64,000 nt of DNA from Ignavibacteria bacterium (GTDB lineage Bacteria; Bacteroidota; Ignavibacteria; Tepidaquicellales; OLB5), in the NCBI GenBank assembly GCA_020852705.1, contig JADZAP010000025.1:38715-102714 (forward strand), read 5' to 3'. The position numbers and the translations under genes are program-made. The notes below the pieces were generated by a model that was not told the origin of the DNA, did not search any database, and saw only the letters and a list, made by a program, of their open reading frames with translations. Shown here one piece after another: positions 52,041 to 61,461 of this stretch; position 1 is the stretch's first letter, and the number at the start of each line of letters is the position of its first letter.

Positions 52041-53618
52041 ATGGCTGATTCCGAAAGAAAAGAAAAGTTCATCCAATCTGTAAACGATGGTTATACTTTT
52101 AAAGGTGAAACAATAACACTTGGTGCAGCAATTTTAGATAAGGAAGTTTTAACCGGCACCTGCATAAAACTGCCGCTTAAAACTATGAACAGGCACGGAT
52201 TGATTGCCGGTGCAACCGGTACAGGCAAAACTAAAACACTGCAGCTTATTACCGAGTCGCTTGCTGCAAAAAGTGTACCTGTTGTTGTTATGGATATTAA
52301 AGGTGATCTCAGCGGAATTGCTAAGCCCGGCACTGCAAATCCCAAAGTTGATGAACGTATGCAGAAAATTGGTTTGCCTTGGCAGCCGGAAGGAACTACA
52401 GTTGAATTCTTAACTATATCAAATGAAAAGGGAACAAAACTTCGCGCTACTACATCTGAATTTGGTCCCGTACTTTTTTCCAGAATGCTGGAGCTGAATG
52501 AAACTCAGTCAAGTCTTGTTTCGGTAATATTCAAATATTCTGATGATAAACAGCTTCCTTTACTTGACCTTGCCGATATGAAAAGTCTTCTGCAGTACAT
52601 TCAGGATGACGGCAAAACTGAATTTGAAGCATCTTACGGCAAAGTATCTTCAAGCTCACTTGGTATAATTCTGCGTAAAATTGTTGAGCTTGAACAGCAA
52701 GGTGCTAACCAATTCTTTGGTGAAAGATCTTTTGAGGTTGAGGACTTACTTAGATTTGATCCCAACGGCAAAGGTATAATTTCGGTTATTAGACTTGTTG
52801 ATATGCAGCAAAAACCTAAATTGTTTTCAACATTCCTGCTTAGTCTGCTTGCTGAAATTTATTCAACATTCCCTGAAGAAGGTGACCTTGATCAGCCAAA
52901 GTTAGTAATGTTTATTGATGAAGCGCACCTCTTGTTTAATGAAGCAAGTGATGCTTTGTTAAGTCAGATTGAAAGTATAATTAAGCTTATCAGATCAAAA
53001 GGAATCGGAATATTTTTCTGTACGCAAAATCCAACCGATATTCCTAATATTGTTTTAAGTCAACTTGGAATGAAAGTTCAGCACGCATTAAGAGCATTTA
53101 CCGCAAAAGACAGAAAAGATATTAAACTTATTTCAGAAAATTACCCAATGAGCAAATATTATCAGATTGATGATTTGCTTACAAGTCTTGGAATAGGTGA
53201 GGCAGCAATTACAGTACTTAGCGAAAAAGGAAATCCTACTCCGCTTGCAGCTACGCTGCTATGTGCCCCCCGCTCAAGAATGGATGTACTTTCTCCTCAG
53301 GAAATTGATGAAATTATTGCAGGTTCAAAAATCATAGCAAAGTATAATGAAGAAATTAACAGGGAAAGTGCATTAGAGATTCTGAGTAAAAAAATTGAAG
53401 AACATAAAGCAGAGCAGCAAAAAGCTGAAGAAGAAAAAGCATCCGAAAAAACTGAAACAAAATCAGTTAAAGAAGAAAAAAGTACTGTAGAAAAAGTTCT
53501 TACAAGTACCACTGCCAGACAGGTCGGCAGAACTGTTGCCCGTGAAGTTACCAGAGGATTGCTTGGAGTACTTGGAATTGGCAGTACCAGAAGAAAGAAA
53601 AAATCAAGCTGGTTCTGA
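52041..53618 (+). CDS. HerA/DUF853-type ATPase
   Basis: A 525-residue ATPase of the DUF853 (HerA-FtsK-like) family. Walker A is GATGTGKTK (57-65) and Walker B KLVMFIDEAHLLFNEAS, followed by the arginine-rich GIGIFFCTQNPTDIPN. The C-terminal 90 residues contain a Glu/Lys/Ala coiled coil (about 435-475) and a basic tail. The family is related to the DNA-translocase HerA, but no NurA partner gene is seen nearby and its own role is not known. Confidence 0.9.
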   Translation: MADSERKEKFIQSVNDGYTFKGETITLGAAILDKEVLTGTCIKLPLKTMNRHGLIAGATGTGKTKTLQLITESLAAKSVPVVVMDIKGDLSGIAKPGTANPKVDERMQKIGLPWQPEGTTVEFLTISNEKGTKLRATTSEFGPVLFSRMLELNETQSSLVSVIFKYSDDKQLPLLDLADMKSLLQYIQDDGKTEFEASYGKVSSSSLGIILRKIVELEQQGANQFFGERSFEVEDLLRFDPNGKGIISVIRLVDMQQKPKLFSTFLLSLLAEIYSTFPEEGDLDQPKLVMFIDEAHLLFNEASDALLSQIESIIKLIRSKGIGIFFCTQNPTDIPNIVLSQLGMKVQHALRAFTAKDRKDIKLISENYPMSKYYQIDDLLTSLGIGEAAITVLSEKGNPTPLAATLLCAPRSRMDVLSPQEIDEIIAGSKIIAKYNEEINRESALEILSKKIEEHKAEQQKAEEEKASEKTETKSVKEEKSTVEKVLTSTTARQVGRTVAREVTRGLLGVLGIGSTRRKKKSSWF

Positions 53619-53737
53619 ATATTTTTCTCTATTTGCATTTTATTATTTAAGTAATATGTGTTTTAATATTCATTTTGTATTATGTATATTTTTTAAACGA
53701 TTTTAATTACTATTTAACTATAGAAAGAAGGTAAAAC

Positions 53738-53926
53738 ATGGAACAATTAATTAATTTGGTAACAGAAAAAACAGGAATATCACAAGACCAGGCTAAAGGA
53801 GCTGTTGATACTGTAATGGGATTTTTAAAAGATAAAATTCCCGGAATTGGCGGACAGCTTGACGGATTATTGAAAGGTGATGTTGGCTCTTTAGCTGATA
53901 TGGCTAAAGATAAACTTGGTCTCTAA
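53738..53926 (+). CDS. Small conserved-looking protein (62 residues)
   Basis: A 62-residue protein with the sequence pattern EQLINLVTEKTGISQDQAKGAVDTVMGFLKDKIPG, then a Gly-rich turn and a helical end. The helix-Gly-Gly-helix arrangement resembles DUF2267 or DUF937-like small proteins, but the assignment is unsure. AGAAGG lies about eight bases before the ATG and a strong terminator follows, which support expression. Confidence 0.75.
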   Translation: MEQLINLVTEKTGISQDQAKGAVDTVMGFLKDKIPGIGGQLDGLLKGDVGSLADMAKDKLGL

Positions 53927-53947
53927 AATTAACTAATCTTTAAAATT

Positions 53948-53980
53948 TGCCCTCTTGAATATAAACAAGAGGGCATTTTT
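53948..53980 (+). terminator. Rho-independent terminator after the 62-residue gene
   Basis: Perfect 10-bp stem TGCCCTCTTG / CAAGAGGGCA (53,948-53,957, 53,966-53,975) with an eight-base loop and five T residues. Confidence 0.95.
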
Positions 53981-54140
53981 ATTAACTATAATTATCGTTA
54001 GATATTATACATTATAATTCAAACTCAGTTTTTTACCCCAAACTTGAATTGATTAACTAAAAATATTTGAGTATTTTTAAAGTTTGTGCCTGAAAACTAC
54101 AAATTTATTTAAGATCCAGCTTTGGCATTAATTTTACTAA

Positions 54141-55202
54141 ATGAATAGAATACATAACATTAGAGAAATTCTTACTGAATTAAATCTTGATGCTCTTTAC
54201 ATTACACATTTACCCAACATCCGGTATTTAAGCAGTTTTTCAGGTTCATCAGCTTATTTAATTATTTCAAAAAATAAAAATTATTTCTTTACTGATTACA
54301 GATATAAATCTCAGTCTGCTGAAGAGGTAAAAGATTTTGAAATTATTGTTAACTTTTCACCTGCTGAAAGTATTCAGGAAGTTATTTCCGCTGAAGGATA
54401 TAAAAATATTGGATTTGAAGCAGCTCACCTAACTGTACACCAGCTTAATCAGTTTAACGAAAAATTCACTGAAATAAATTTTACACCGGTTTCAGATCGG
54501 ATTGAAATGCTGACAATGGTTAAAACTAAAGATGAGCTGGATATGATTAAGAAAGCATGTGAAATTACTGACAGGGTTTTTGATGAACTTCTTGGTATAA
54601 TTAAACCGGGAGTGAAGGAAAAAGATATTTCAGCAGAAATTTCATACCGCCATAAATTGCACGGTGCTGAAAAAGATTCATTTGACCCCATAGTTGCCAG
54701 CGGCTGGCGGGGCGCACTTCCGCATGGTGCTGCAAGTGATAAAATAATTAACTCGGGTGAAATGGTTACTCTTGATTTTGGCTGTATATATAACGGCTTT
54801 TGCAGCGATCTCACCAGAACAATATCTGTTGGAACTCCTTCTGATGAAATGAAAAAAATATACAGCACTGTTTTAAATGCACAAATACTTGCCATTGAAG
54901 CAGCTAAAGAAAATATTAACACAAAACAGCTTGACCTTATTGCACGTAATTATATTGATAATTCCGGTTATAAAGGTAAGTTTGGACACGGACTTGGACA
55001 CGGACTTGGTATTGAAGTTCACGAAATACCAAGTGTAAGCCAAAGAATGGATTTGAATATTCCTGCAAATACAGTTGTAACAATTGAGCCGGGAATTTAT
55101 ATTGAAGGTCTGGGAGGGGTTAGAATTGAAGATGATATCCTGATAACTGAAAATGGATATGAAATTTTAAATAAATCACCTAAAGAACTGATAATAATTT
55201 AA
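54141..55202 (+). CDS. M24 family metallopeptidase (Xaa-Pro aminopeptidase-like)
   Basis: A 353-residue pita-bread peptidase with an N-terminal creatinase-like domain (1-125) and the M24 catalytic domain. Metal ligands are visible: two Asp in VTLDFGCIYNGFCSDLTRT, His in GHGLGHGLGIEVHE, Glu in TIEPGIYI and Glu in GVRIEDDIL. It probably cleaves N-terminal residues preceding proline in the cytoplasm. The length fits the short Xaa-Pro aminopeptidase/PepQ group. Confidence 0.93.
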   Translation: MNRIHNIREILTELNLDALYITHLPNIRYLSSFSGSSAYLIISKNKNYFFTDYRYKSQSAEEVKDFEIIVNFSPAESIQEVISAEGYKNIGFEAAHLTVHQLNQFNEKFTEINFTPVSDRIEMLTMVKTKDELDMIKKACEITDRVFDELLGIIKPGVKEKDISAEISYRHKLHGAEKDSFDPIVASGWRGALPHGAASDKIINSGEMVTLDFGCIYNGFCSDLTRTISVGTPSDEMKKIYSTVLNAQILAIEAAKENINTKQLDLIARNYIDNSGYKGKFGHGLGHGLGIEVHEIPSVSQRMDLNIPANTVVTIEPGIYIEGLGGVRIEDDILITENGYEILNKSPKELIII

Positions 55203-55288
55203 ATTGAAAATTATTTAAAAATGAATTTGTTTGAAATTGAATCAATAATTTTTCTGCATTGAGTTTTAATAAATAAAAATAATATTAT

Positions 55289-56617
55289 TTGAAAAAAGTT
55301 TTAGTAATAACACACGATTTTCCTCCTCTTGGCAAAGGAACTGTTTTGCGCCCTTTAAAATTTTGTAAGTATTTTAAAAATTACGATTGGGAACCAATAG
55401 TCTTAACTTCAACTCCTAAAACATACTTTTTCAGAGATATGAGTCTTCTTAAAGAAGCCGAAGATATTGGTATTAAAATTTTCAGAACCCGCGGAAGTTC
55501 AAATAATTTATTAACCGGGAGGAAACTTAAGGAACTTCCGAATGAAAGTAAACGTATCAGAAAAAGAAATCTTTCAAGATACAGAAAACAGCCCGATGAA
55601 CATCAATCATGGATAGCAAAAGCCGTTAAACTTGGCAAAGAAATTATTGAATCCAATAAGATTGAGATAATTTATACAACCGGTCCATCGTTTACCGCTT
55701 TTTTAGCTGCACGTGAACTGAAAGAAAAATTTAAAATACCGCTTGTTATTGATTATCAGGATTCATGGCTGCACTCTCCATCTTCATATTTCCCTTTGGG
55801 ATTCCAAAAATTAAGAAATATGAAAATGGAGCAGGATGTTATCCGTGTAACTGATGAGATAATTACTGCCAACCGCAGAATTAAAGAATATCTTATTGAT
55901 GAATATGACTATTTAAAACACGATGATATTAATATTATTCATCACGGCTTTGACCCTGATGATTTTGCAATTGCATCTGAAGGAAAATTACCCGAAAAAC
56001 CAAAAATGCGATTTACCTTTGCAGGTAATTTTTTTGATCTGGTTACTCCAAAATATTTTTTTGAAGGGTTAAATATGGCTTTGCAAAAAAATCCTGAAAT
56101 TCGGGGAAAAATTGAAGTCTGTATTTTAGGCGGATTAAGCAAAGAAAATCTTAAGTTAATTCAGAAAAATAATATAAGTGATGTAGTAATTAATCCTGGT
56201 TATGTTGAGCATATTGAATCAATAAAATACCTGCTTGCAAGCGATGTTTTGTGGTTTATGATTGGTAAAGGGCAGGGGCAGGAAGTAATTGCCCCGGTCA
56301 GACTTGCTGAGTATTTTGCTGCAAAAAAACCGATTCTTGCTTGTGTGCCCGATGGCGCTGCTAAGCAGCTGCTGCGCGACTATGATGCTGTGAGAATTTG
56401 TGAACCCGATGAACCTGCTGATATTGCTGCATTGATTTTTGAATATTATGAACTTTACAGTAAGCGAATGATGCCAATTGCTAATGATGAACTTGTAAGG
56501 AAGTTTAATATTGATAAACTTACTTACCAGCTTGTTAGGTATTTTGAGTTTTTAAGGGATATTCCGCCTGAGTTTGGTATCAAAAAAAATAAACCTGCTT
56601 TTGAAAATGAATTTTAA
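55289..56617 (+). CDS. Glycosyltransferase, GT-B fold
   Basis: A 442-residue glycosyltransferase-like protein. The N-terminus is KKVLVITHDFPPLGKGTVLRPLKFCKYF, with an IIYTTGPSFTAFLAARELK segment and VIDYQDSW typical of GT4 acceptor domains. The C-terminal domain has FTFAGNFFDLVTPKYF, INPGYVEHIESIKYLLASD and VRLAEYFAAKKPILA. The start is TTG, as no ATG is close. It is outside the polysaccharide cluster and flanked by unrelated genes, so its glycan is unknown. Confidence 0.85.
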   Translation: MKKVLVITHDFPPLGKGTVLRPLKFCKYFKNYDWEPIVLTSTPKTYFFRDMSLLKEAEDIGIKIFRTRGSSNNLLTGRKLKELPNESKRIRKRNLSRYRKQPDEHQSWIAKAVKLGKEIIESNKIEIIYTTGPSFTAFLAARELKEKFKIPLVIDYQDSWLHSPSSYFPLGFQKLRNMKMEQDVIRVTDEIITANRRIKEYLIDEYDYLKHDDINIIHHGFDPDDFAIASEGKLPEKPKMRFTFAGNFFDLVTPKYFFEGLNMALQKNPEIRGKIEVCILGGLSKENLKLIQKNNISDVVINPGYVEHIESIKYLLASDVLWFMIGKGQGQEVIAPVRLAEYFAAKKPILACVPDGAAKQLLRDYDAVRICEPDEPADIAALIFEYYELYSKRMMPIANDELVRKFNIDKLTYQLVRYFEFLRDIPPEFGIKKNKPAFENEF

Positions 56618-56688
56618 AACAATTTTTTTCTAAATTCTTTCACAAACCATTTGGCATTATTAATTAATAATTAATAATTAATAATTGA

Positions 56689-57705
56689 TTATTGTTTGCT
56701 TTCCATACTCTTATAAATTCGTTCAATAATCTCAACTGTCTTCATCCCTTCAAAAGCATTGGCAGCTATTGTGCCCTCTTTGGTAAGCACTTCAATAACA
56801 TTTTCATAAACTTTTTCGTGGTTGCTCATTGAACCTTGATAAAATCCGTAATCATTTGCCGGCCTAGAAACAGCCAACCCCTCAATTTTATATCCATCAA
56901 TTGCCTGATATTCAAGTACATTCAGATATTGACCGCCAATCTTTACAGTCCCGTTTTCGCCAAAAACTGTTATAGAGCCTTCCATATTCTGTTTAAAACT
57001 GTTTACAGTATAATTGATTGTGCATAAAGCACCGTTTAAAAACTCACCTATAACAACTCCTGTATCTTCAAATTCAACAATTTTGTTATGGATAAAATTT
57101 TTTCCTATTGCATCAAGTGTTTTAAAATCACCTATCAGCCAATAGAGCAGATCAATAAAATGAGAAAACTGTGTAAACAAAGTTCCTCCATCAATTGCCT
57201 TTCTGCCCTTCCAGTCAGATTGTCTGTAATATTCATCATTTCGGTTCCAGAAACAGTTCAGCTCTGCATTCAGAATTTTGCCTAATCTTCCATCATCAAT
57301 AATATTTTTTAAAGCGGCAACAGGCGGATTAAATCTGTTTTGCTTAACAATAAATAAATCTTTCCCCGATAGATCAGCTTCAATCATCATTTTTTTGCAT
57401 TCATCTACGCTTATTGCCATTGGTTTTTCACACAAAACATTAATACCCGCTTTTAGTGCTTGTATTGTATGATTTGAGTGAAATGAGTTTGGAGTGCAAA
57501 CCGAAATTACATCTATATCTTTTTCATTTTCAATTAGTGATTCAATTGTGTAAAACTTTTTGGCATTAAATTTTACTGCAAATTCATCAGCGCGATCTTT
57601 TTTTATATCACAAACAGCTTTCAGCTCAGCAATATTGTTTATTATTTCCGCATGACGATAAGCAATCCTGCCGCATCCAATTAATGCAAATTTCAGTTTA
57701 TTCAA
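56689..57705 (-). CDS. Gfo/Idh/MocA family oxidoreductase
   Basis: A 338-residue NAD(P)-dependent oxidoreductase with the N-terminal Rossmann motif ALIGCGRIAYRHAEI and the family EKP motif in VLCEKPMAIS. The C-terminal domain has GGTLFTQFSHFIDLLYWLIGDF and HNKIVEFEDTG. It resembles UDP-N-acetylglucosamine 3-dehydrogenase-like and WbpB/WlbA-type proteins, so a link to sugar modification is plausible. The neighbouring glycosyltransferase is convergent. Short TTAATAA tandem repeats lie in the gap (about 56,661-56,687). Confidence 0.9.
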   Translation of the reverse strand: MNKLKFALIGCGRIAYRHAEIINNIAELKAVCDIKKDRADEFAVKFNAKKFYTIESLIENEKDIDVISVCTPNSFHSNHTIQALKAGINVLCEKPMAISVDECKKMMIEADLSGKDLFIVKQNRFNPPVAALKNIIDDGRLGKILNAELNCFWNRNDEYYRQSDWKGRKAIDGGTLFTQFSHFIDLLYWLIGDFKTLDAIGKNFIHNKIVEFEDTGVVIGEFLNGALCTINYTVNSFKQNMEGSITVFGENGTVKIGGQYLNVLEYQAIDGYKIEGLAVSRPANDYGFYQGSMSNHEKVYENVIEVLTKEGTIAANAFEGMKTVEIIERIYKSMESKQ

Positions 57706-57802
57706 TAATTTATCTTTTAAAAATTTATATTACAAATATTGCAAAAATGAAAGGGTATTTCAAGTTAAAACATCTAATTCTTTTTGTTTTATATTATTTT
57801 AT

Positions 57803-58729
57803 CTATTCATATCTTAGTGTTTTTATCCATTCAGCATAATCACTATCAAGCTCTGTAATAGTTTTTCCTGTTATATATTCAATTTGTTTTATGCCGGTAT
57901 TATCTTGATTATATTTATCTCTGAAGAGTTTATAATATTCCTTAAGCAATCCCAGTTCCTGCAGGTACATACAAAGGTACCTTGCCTGTGCGTAATTAAC
58001 ATCGCTTCTTTTGCCGTAAAAACCATCCCAGTCAGTTTTCATCAGGTTTTCAATTGATGTATAACTTTTATCATTTAAAGCTTCCTGCAGGGCAGGTAAA
58101 CGCCAGTTTACATATCCAATAATTGTTTTATTGTTCAGCGAGCATCTTTCATATAAAGAACCCAGACCTTCATTGAACCATGATGGAATATCTGGGAAAT
58201 CATATCTTACAAGCGCATGTGTCATTTCATGTACAAGTGTACCGGTGCCGGTATTAATGTTCATAAGCATAGTTTTTTCAGCGGGTTTATAATACCCAAA
58301 CCTTGAAAGGTCGTCATCTTCATAAAGAGTCTTTGCCCAATATCGGTATGTTTTATCATCTTTAAACAGAAAAATTGTTATTGCCTCAGTCGGCAGTGCA
58401 TTCAGGTAATCATTATAGAAACATTCAACAGCTTTATTTATAGTGTTATGTAGAATTTTTTCAGTTTCAGTTTCACTTAAATTACTTGCTATAACAAAGT
58501 AAGAAAAATCTCTTACAATAAAATCATCACTCAGCTTGCCTTTTAACTCATTTATTCTTGATGTGAAATCTATAGTTATACTATCTGAATTTTTACTTTC
58601 TTTAACTGGATTATCTTCAACTGAACCGCTAATTGATTTATTTTTATTTTCTGTTGTACAGCCACTTGATATTGCACTGTAACAAATTGAATAAATTGCG
58701 AGTATAATAATTAAAATATAATTTCTCAT
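57803..58729 (-). CDS. Metallopeptidase-like lipoprotein (peptidase MA / DUF1570 type)
   Basis: A 308-residue exported protein with a signal segment (1-23) and Cys24 in SSGCTTEN, a weak lipobox. It then has a zinc-metallopeptidase core with HEMTH (His167, Glu168, His171) and Glu187 in WFNEGLGSLYE. The motif and the length fit the peptidase-MA-like family, which includes uncharacterised periplasmic proteins. No substrate is evident. It is transcribed alone and divergent from the sigma factor gene. Confidence 0.8.
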   Translation of the reverse strand: MRNYILIIILAIYSICYSAISSGCTTENKNKSISGSVEDNPVKESKNSDSITIDFTSRINELKGKLSDDFIVRDFSYFVIASNLSETETEKILHNTINKAVECFYNDYLNALPTEAITIFLFKDDKTYRYWAKTLYEDDDLSRFGYYKPAEKTMLMNINTGTGTLVHEMTHALVRYDFPDIPSWFNEGLGSLYERCSLNNKTIIGYVNWRLPALQEALNDKSYTSIENLMKTDWDGFYGKRSDVNYAQARYLCMYLQELGLLKEYYKLFRDKYNQDNTGIKQIEYITGKTITELDSDYAEWIKTLRYE

Positions 58730-58977
58730 TTTTCGTTTAAATAAATATGAAATAATGCTATTACAACTGTTTTACTTTAAAAAATGAAAATATGTTTCAA
58801 AACTAACAGATGTTAGTATAATATCTTGCATATTAATGAATTTACAAAATTTTACAGCTATTATATTAAAATTTTATCATATTAATTACTAACTATTTTA
58901 AGTAAATTAACTGTAATTGACCGCTTGAAATAGTGCATTAATTTTCTTAATTTGATGAACTAAAATAAGGGAAATAG

Positions 58978-59727
58978 TTGAAAAAAAATAATTCTAAAAA
59001 CGTAAACAATACCAATTTATCAGCATCTGAACTAAGCGTTGCTGAAGATGTCTCAAAAGATCTGAAAGATATTGACCCGGCTGAAACTGAAAATGATGAA
59101 TTTTCAGAAACTGAGGTAACAGGAGCTGAAGATAATCCCCTGGATAAACTTACGCCGGCTGAGCTTGATGAGAGGAAACGCGACTTTGAAAAAGAAGCTG
59201 TTCCACACATGAAGTTATTGTTTAATTATGCCAATAGAATGACCGGTGATCAGCTTGAAGCAGATGATCTTGTACAGGATACATATATGCGTGCTTTCAG
59301 GTTTTTCCACAAGTTTGAGCGTGGAACTAATTGCAAAGCATGGCTGTTCCGAATAATGAAGAATTGTTACATCAACAAATACCGTAAGACTAAGAAAGAA
59401 CCATCCAAAGTTGATTATGAAGATGTTCAGAACTTTTACGACTCAATAAGAGATGATGTAGTTGATCCCAACGATCTGGAGTACAAAGTGTTCAGCAACC
59501 TGTTAGATGATGAGTTAATGAGTGCACTGAACTCACTGCAAGATGATTATAAAACTGTTGTGATACTTTGTGACCTTGAAGGCTTAAGTTATGAAGAAAT
59601 TGCTGAATTTCTTGATGTTCCAATTGGAACTGTCAGAAGCCGCCTTCACAGAGGTAGAAAAATTTTACAGAAAAAGCTTGAGGGCTATGCTAAAGCACAC
59701 GGATACTCAGTTGAATCAATAGCGTAA
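58978..59727 (+). CDS. ECF-type RNA polymerase sigma factor with acidic N-terminal extension
   Basis: A 249-residue sigma-70 family protein. Region 2 spans about 77-140 (MKLLFNYANRMTGD, ADDLVQDTYMRAFRFF, WLFRIMKNCYINKYRK). Region 4 spans about 182-240 (LQDDYKTVVILCDLEGLSYEEIAEFLDVPIGTVRSRLHRGRK). The first 70 residues are an acidic Glu/Asp/Ser-rich extension not normal for ECF factors. TTG is used as the start; AGGG lies about seven bases upstream. The anti-sigma-like gene follows 141 bases later. Confidence 0.93.
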   Translation: MKKNNSKNVNNTNLSASELSVAEDVSKDLKDIDPAETENDEFSETEVTGAEDNPLDKLTPAELDERKRDFEKEAVPHMKLLFNYANRMTGDQLEADDLVQDTYMRAFRFFHKFERGTNCKAWLFRIMKNCYINKYRKTKKEPSKVDYEDVQNFYDSIRDDVVDPNDLEYKVFSNLLDDELMSALNSLQDDYKTVVILCDLEGLSYEEIAEFLDVPIGTVRSRLHRGRKILQKKLEGYAKAHGYSVESIA

Positions 59728-59868
59728 ACTAAAAGTTTTAACTAACTTAAAAAGTTTTAATTTGTTTTAAAGTAATTAAATCAATTTTAAAAATATAAAT
59801 TTTATACTTCATTTTAATTTGATTTTTTTTATCGGAGAATACAGTTATTTTCAAAACCATCAAACATT

Positions 59869-60792
59869 ATGCCTATGGGTCTAAATACTACTTCCTTCAA
59901 CATTGATGAACTTATCACATCTTATTCAGATAACCAAATTTCGGATCCCGAAACAAAACGTCAAATAGAAGACCTGCTGGCTAAAGACCAAAAACTTAAT
60001 GCCAAGTACAGATCAGAGATTCTTACCAAAGAGATCTTAAAAAAGAGATTCAAAGAAACTCAATTGCCAGAGGCTACTTATAATAAAGTAATGCTTTCAA
60101 TTGATAACTTGATAGCTGATGCTAAAAAAAAATACAGTGTTTCCCCTCAGCATTCAGTTTCAATTGAATACCCTTCATTCTGGGAAAACTTAAAAAGTGC
60201 TTTTACCGAGAAATTTATTGGTGTACCTAGATATGCATTTGCGGTTTTGGCATTTGTTGTTGTTGGCGGATTATTTGTATTTACTGGTACCGCTAAAAAA
60301 ATTAAGAATCCCTATATTTTAAGCGGTACTGAATCAAGTTTAATGGTGCAGGCAGTTAATAGTTTTCATAAAGTACTTAAAGGTGAAGTTAAGCCTGCCA
60401 TTAACAGCAGCAATGCTGCTGAAGTTGAAAAATATGTGATGGAAAAAGCACACTTTGATCCCTATGTTCCGCAGATTGATAACTACAGTTTATCAGGTGC
60501 TGTTTGCAGCAGCTATCACGGTCAGGAACTTGCTCATATTATCTATCAAAATACCGATGGAAGACTTTTGTATATTCTTCAAGTTCCAATTTCTGCAGTG
60601 CAGAAAAAAAACGTTGATCTTCCCGATGAAGTTCAAAAGGAAATTAATACTGCAAAGTATTACATGTGTGATGAAGTTGATGAAAACGACTGCACATTAA
60701 CACTTTGGTATAAGGAAAATAATGTTTGTGCTTCTATGACAACTATGCCTAAGCAGGAAATGTATGTTACTTTTACAAAGTTTAATAAATAA
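59869..60792 (+). CDS. Membrane-anchored putative anti-sigma factor
   Basis: A 307-residue protein. The cytoplasmic part (about 1-118) is helical with a signature resembling anti-sigma domains (DELITSYSDNQISDPETKRQIEDLLAKD). It lacks the HxxxCxxC zinc site. One transmembrane helix is at about 122-140, and a folded external domain follows (150-307) with pairs of Cys (Cys219 and several near the end). It comes directly after an ECF sigma gene and before a thioredoxin lipoprotein, so anti-sigma function is inferred from order and topology. Confidence 0.72.
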   Translation: MPMGLNTTSFNIDELITSYSDNQISDPETKRQIEDLLAKDQKLNAKYRSEILTKEILKKRFKETQLPEATYNKVMLSIDNLIADAKKKYSVSPQHSVSIEYPSFWENLKSAFTEKFIGVPRYAFAVLAFVVVGGLFVFTGTAKKIKNPYILSGTESSLMVQAVNSFHKVLKGEVKPAINSSNAAEVEKYVMEKAHFDPYVPQIDNYSLSGAVCSSYHGQELAHIIYQNTDGRLLYILQVPISAVQKKNVDLPDEVQKEINTAKYYMCDEVDENDCTLTLWYKENNVCASMTTMPKQEMYVTFTKFNK

Positions 60793-60819
60793 AATTTTAT
60801 AACCACAGTTATATTAAAA

Positions 60820-61461
60820 ATGTTTAGAATAATTCTTTTTTTACTTGTAATATCAGTTTTTTCGCTCAACTGCTCAAAAAAGGTTGATAATACAGAAATT
60901 AAACAGGATTCCAAGCAAAATACTAATCAGAACAACCAGCAGCAGAATACTCAGCAGCAGAATAACCAGCAGCAGAATACTCAGCAAACTACTGCATCTG
61001 CAAGTAGTTTTGCTGTTAGCGAGGTTGATAAGGATGTAAAAAAAGATGAGATGGTTGATTTTAAATGGAGCGAAAACGGCAAAGAAATGAAACTTTCTGA
61101 TTATAAAGGCAAGGTAATACTTCTCAACTTCTGGGCAACATGGTGCCCTCCTTGCAGAAAAGAACTGCCGGACCTCTCAACTCTTTCAACCGAGCTTAAC
61201 GGTAAAGATTTTAAGTTAATTGGTGTATCGGTTGATGATAATCAGGAAGTCCTGAATAATTTTCTAAAAACCAATAAGCTTTCATATACTGTTCTTTTTG
61301 AACCAAACGAACTTGTGCAGAAATATATGAGCGCAGCCGGACAGAACCAGAACGTAGTACCGCAGACTTATATCATAGATAAGAACGGCAAGGTTGTTGA
61401 GGCAATTATGGGATCAAGAAGCAAATCTGACTTTTTGAGTATAATTAATAAGTATCTGTAG
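60820..61461 (+). CDS. TlpA-type thioredoxin lipoprotein with Gln/Asn-rich linker
   Basis: A 213-residue lipoprotein. The lipobox is SLNC with Cys18, a Gln/Asn-rich low-complexity linker covers about 30-57, and a TlpA-like thioredoxin domain follows. Its active site WCPPC is at 108-112 in NFWATWCPPCRKELPDLS, with a cis-Pro in VVPQTYII. It should act as a periplasmic thiol-disulfide reductase. The gene follows the anti-sigma gene by 27 bases. Together with the external cysteines of that protein this hints at a redox-linked signal, but that is inference. Confidence 0.92.
   Translation: MFRIILFLLVISVFSLNCSKKVDNTEIKQDSKQNTNQNNQQQNTQQQNNQQQNTQQTTASASSFAVSEVDKDVKKDEMVDFKWSENGKEMKLSDYKGKVILLNFWATWCPPCRKELPDLSTLSTELNGKDFKLIGVSVDDNQEVLNNFLKTNKLSYTVLFEPNELVQKYMSAAGQNQNVVPQTYIIDKNGKVVEAIMGSRSKSDFLSIINKYL
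60934..60986. repeat. 30-base direct repeat in the Gln/Asn-rich linker
   Basis: A 23-base unit starting AACCAGCAGCAGAATACT occurs at 60,934-60,956 and again at 60,964-60,986, period 30. It is in frame and codes for Asn/Gln/Thr. Copy-number change would lengthen the linker by ten residues. Confidence 0.85.

Noticed and set aside
56661..56687. TTAATAA tandem units between the glycosyltransferase and the oxidoreductase
   Set aside because: Short AT-rich low-complexity sequence; no sign of CRISPR spacers or an attachment site.
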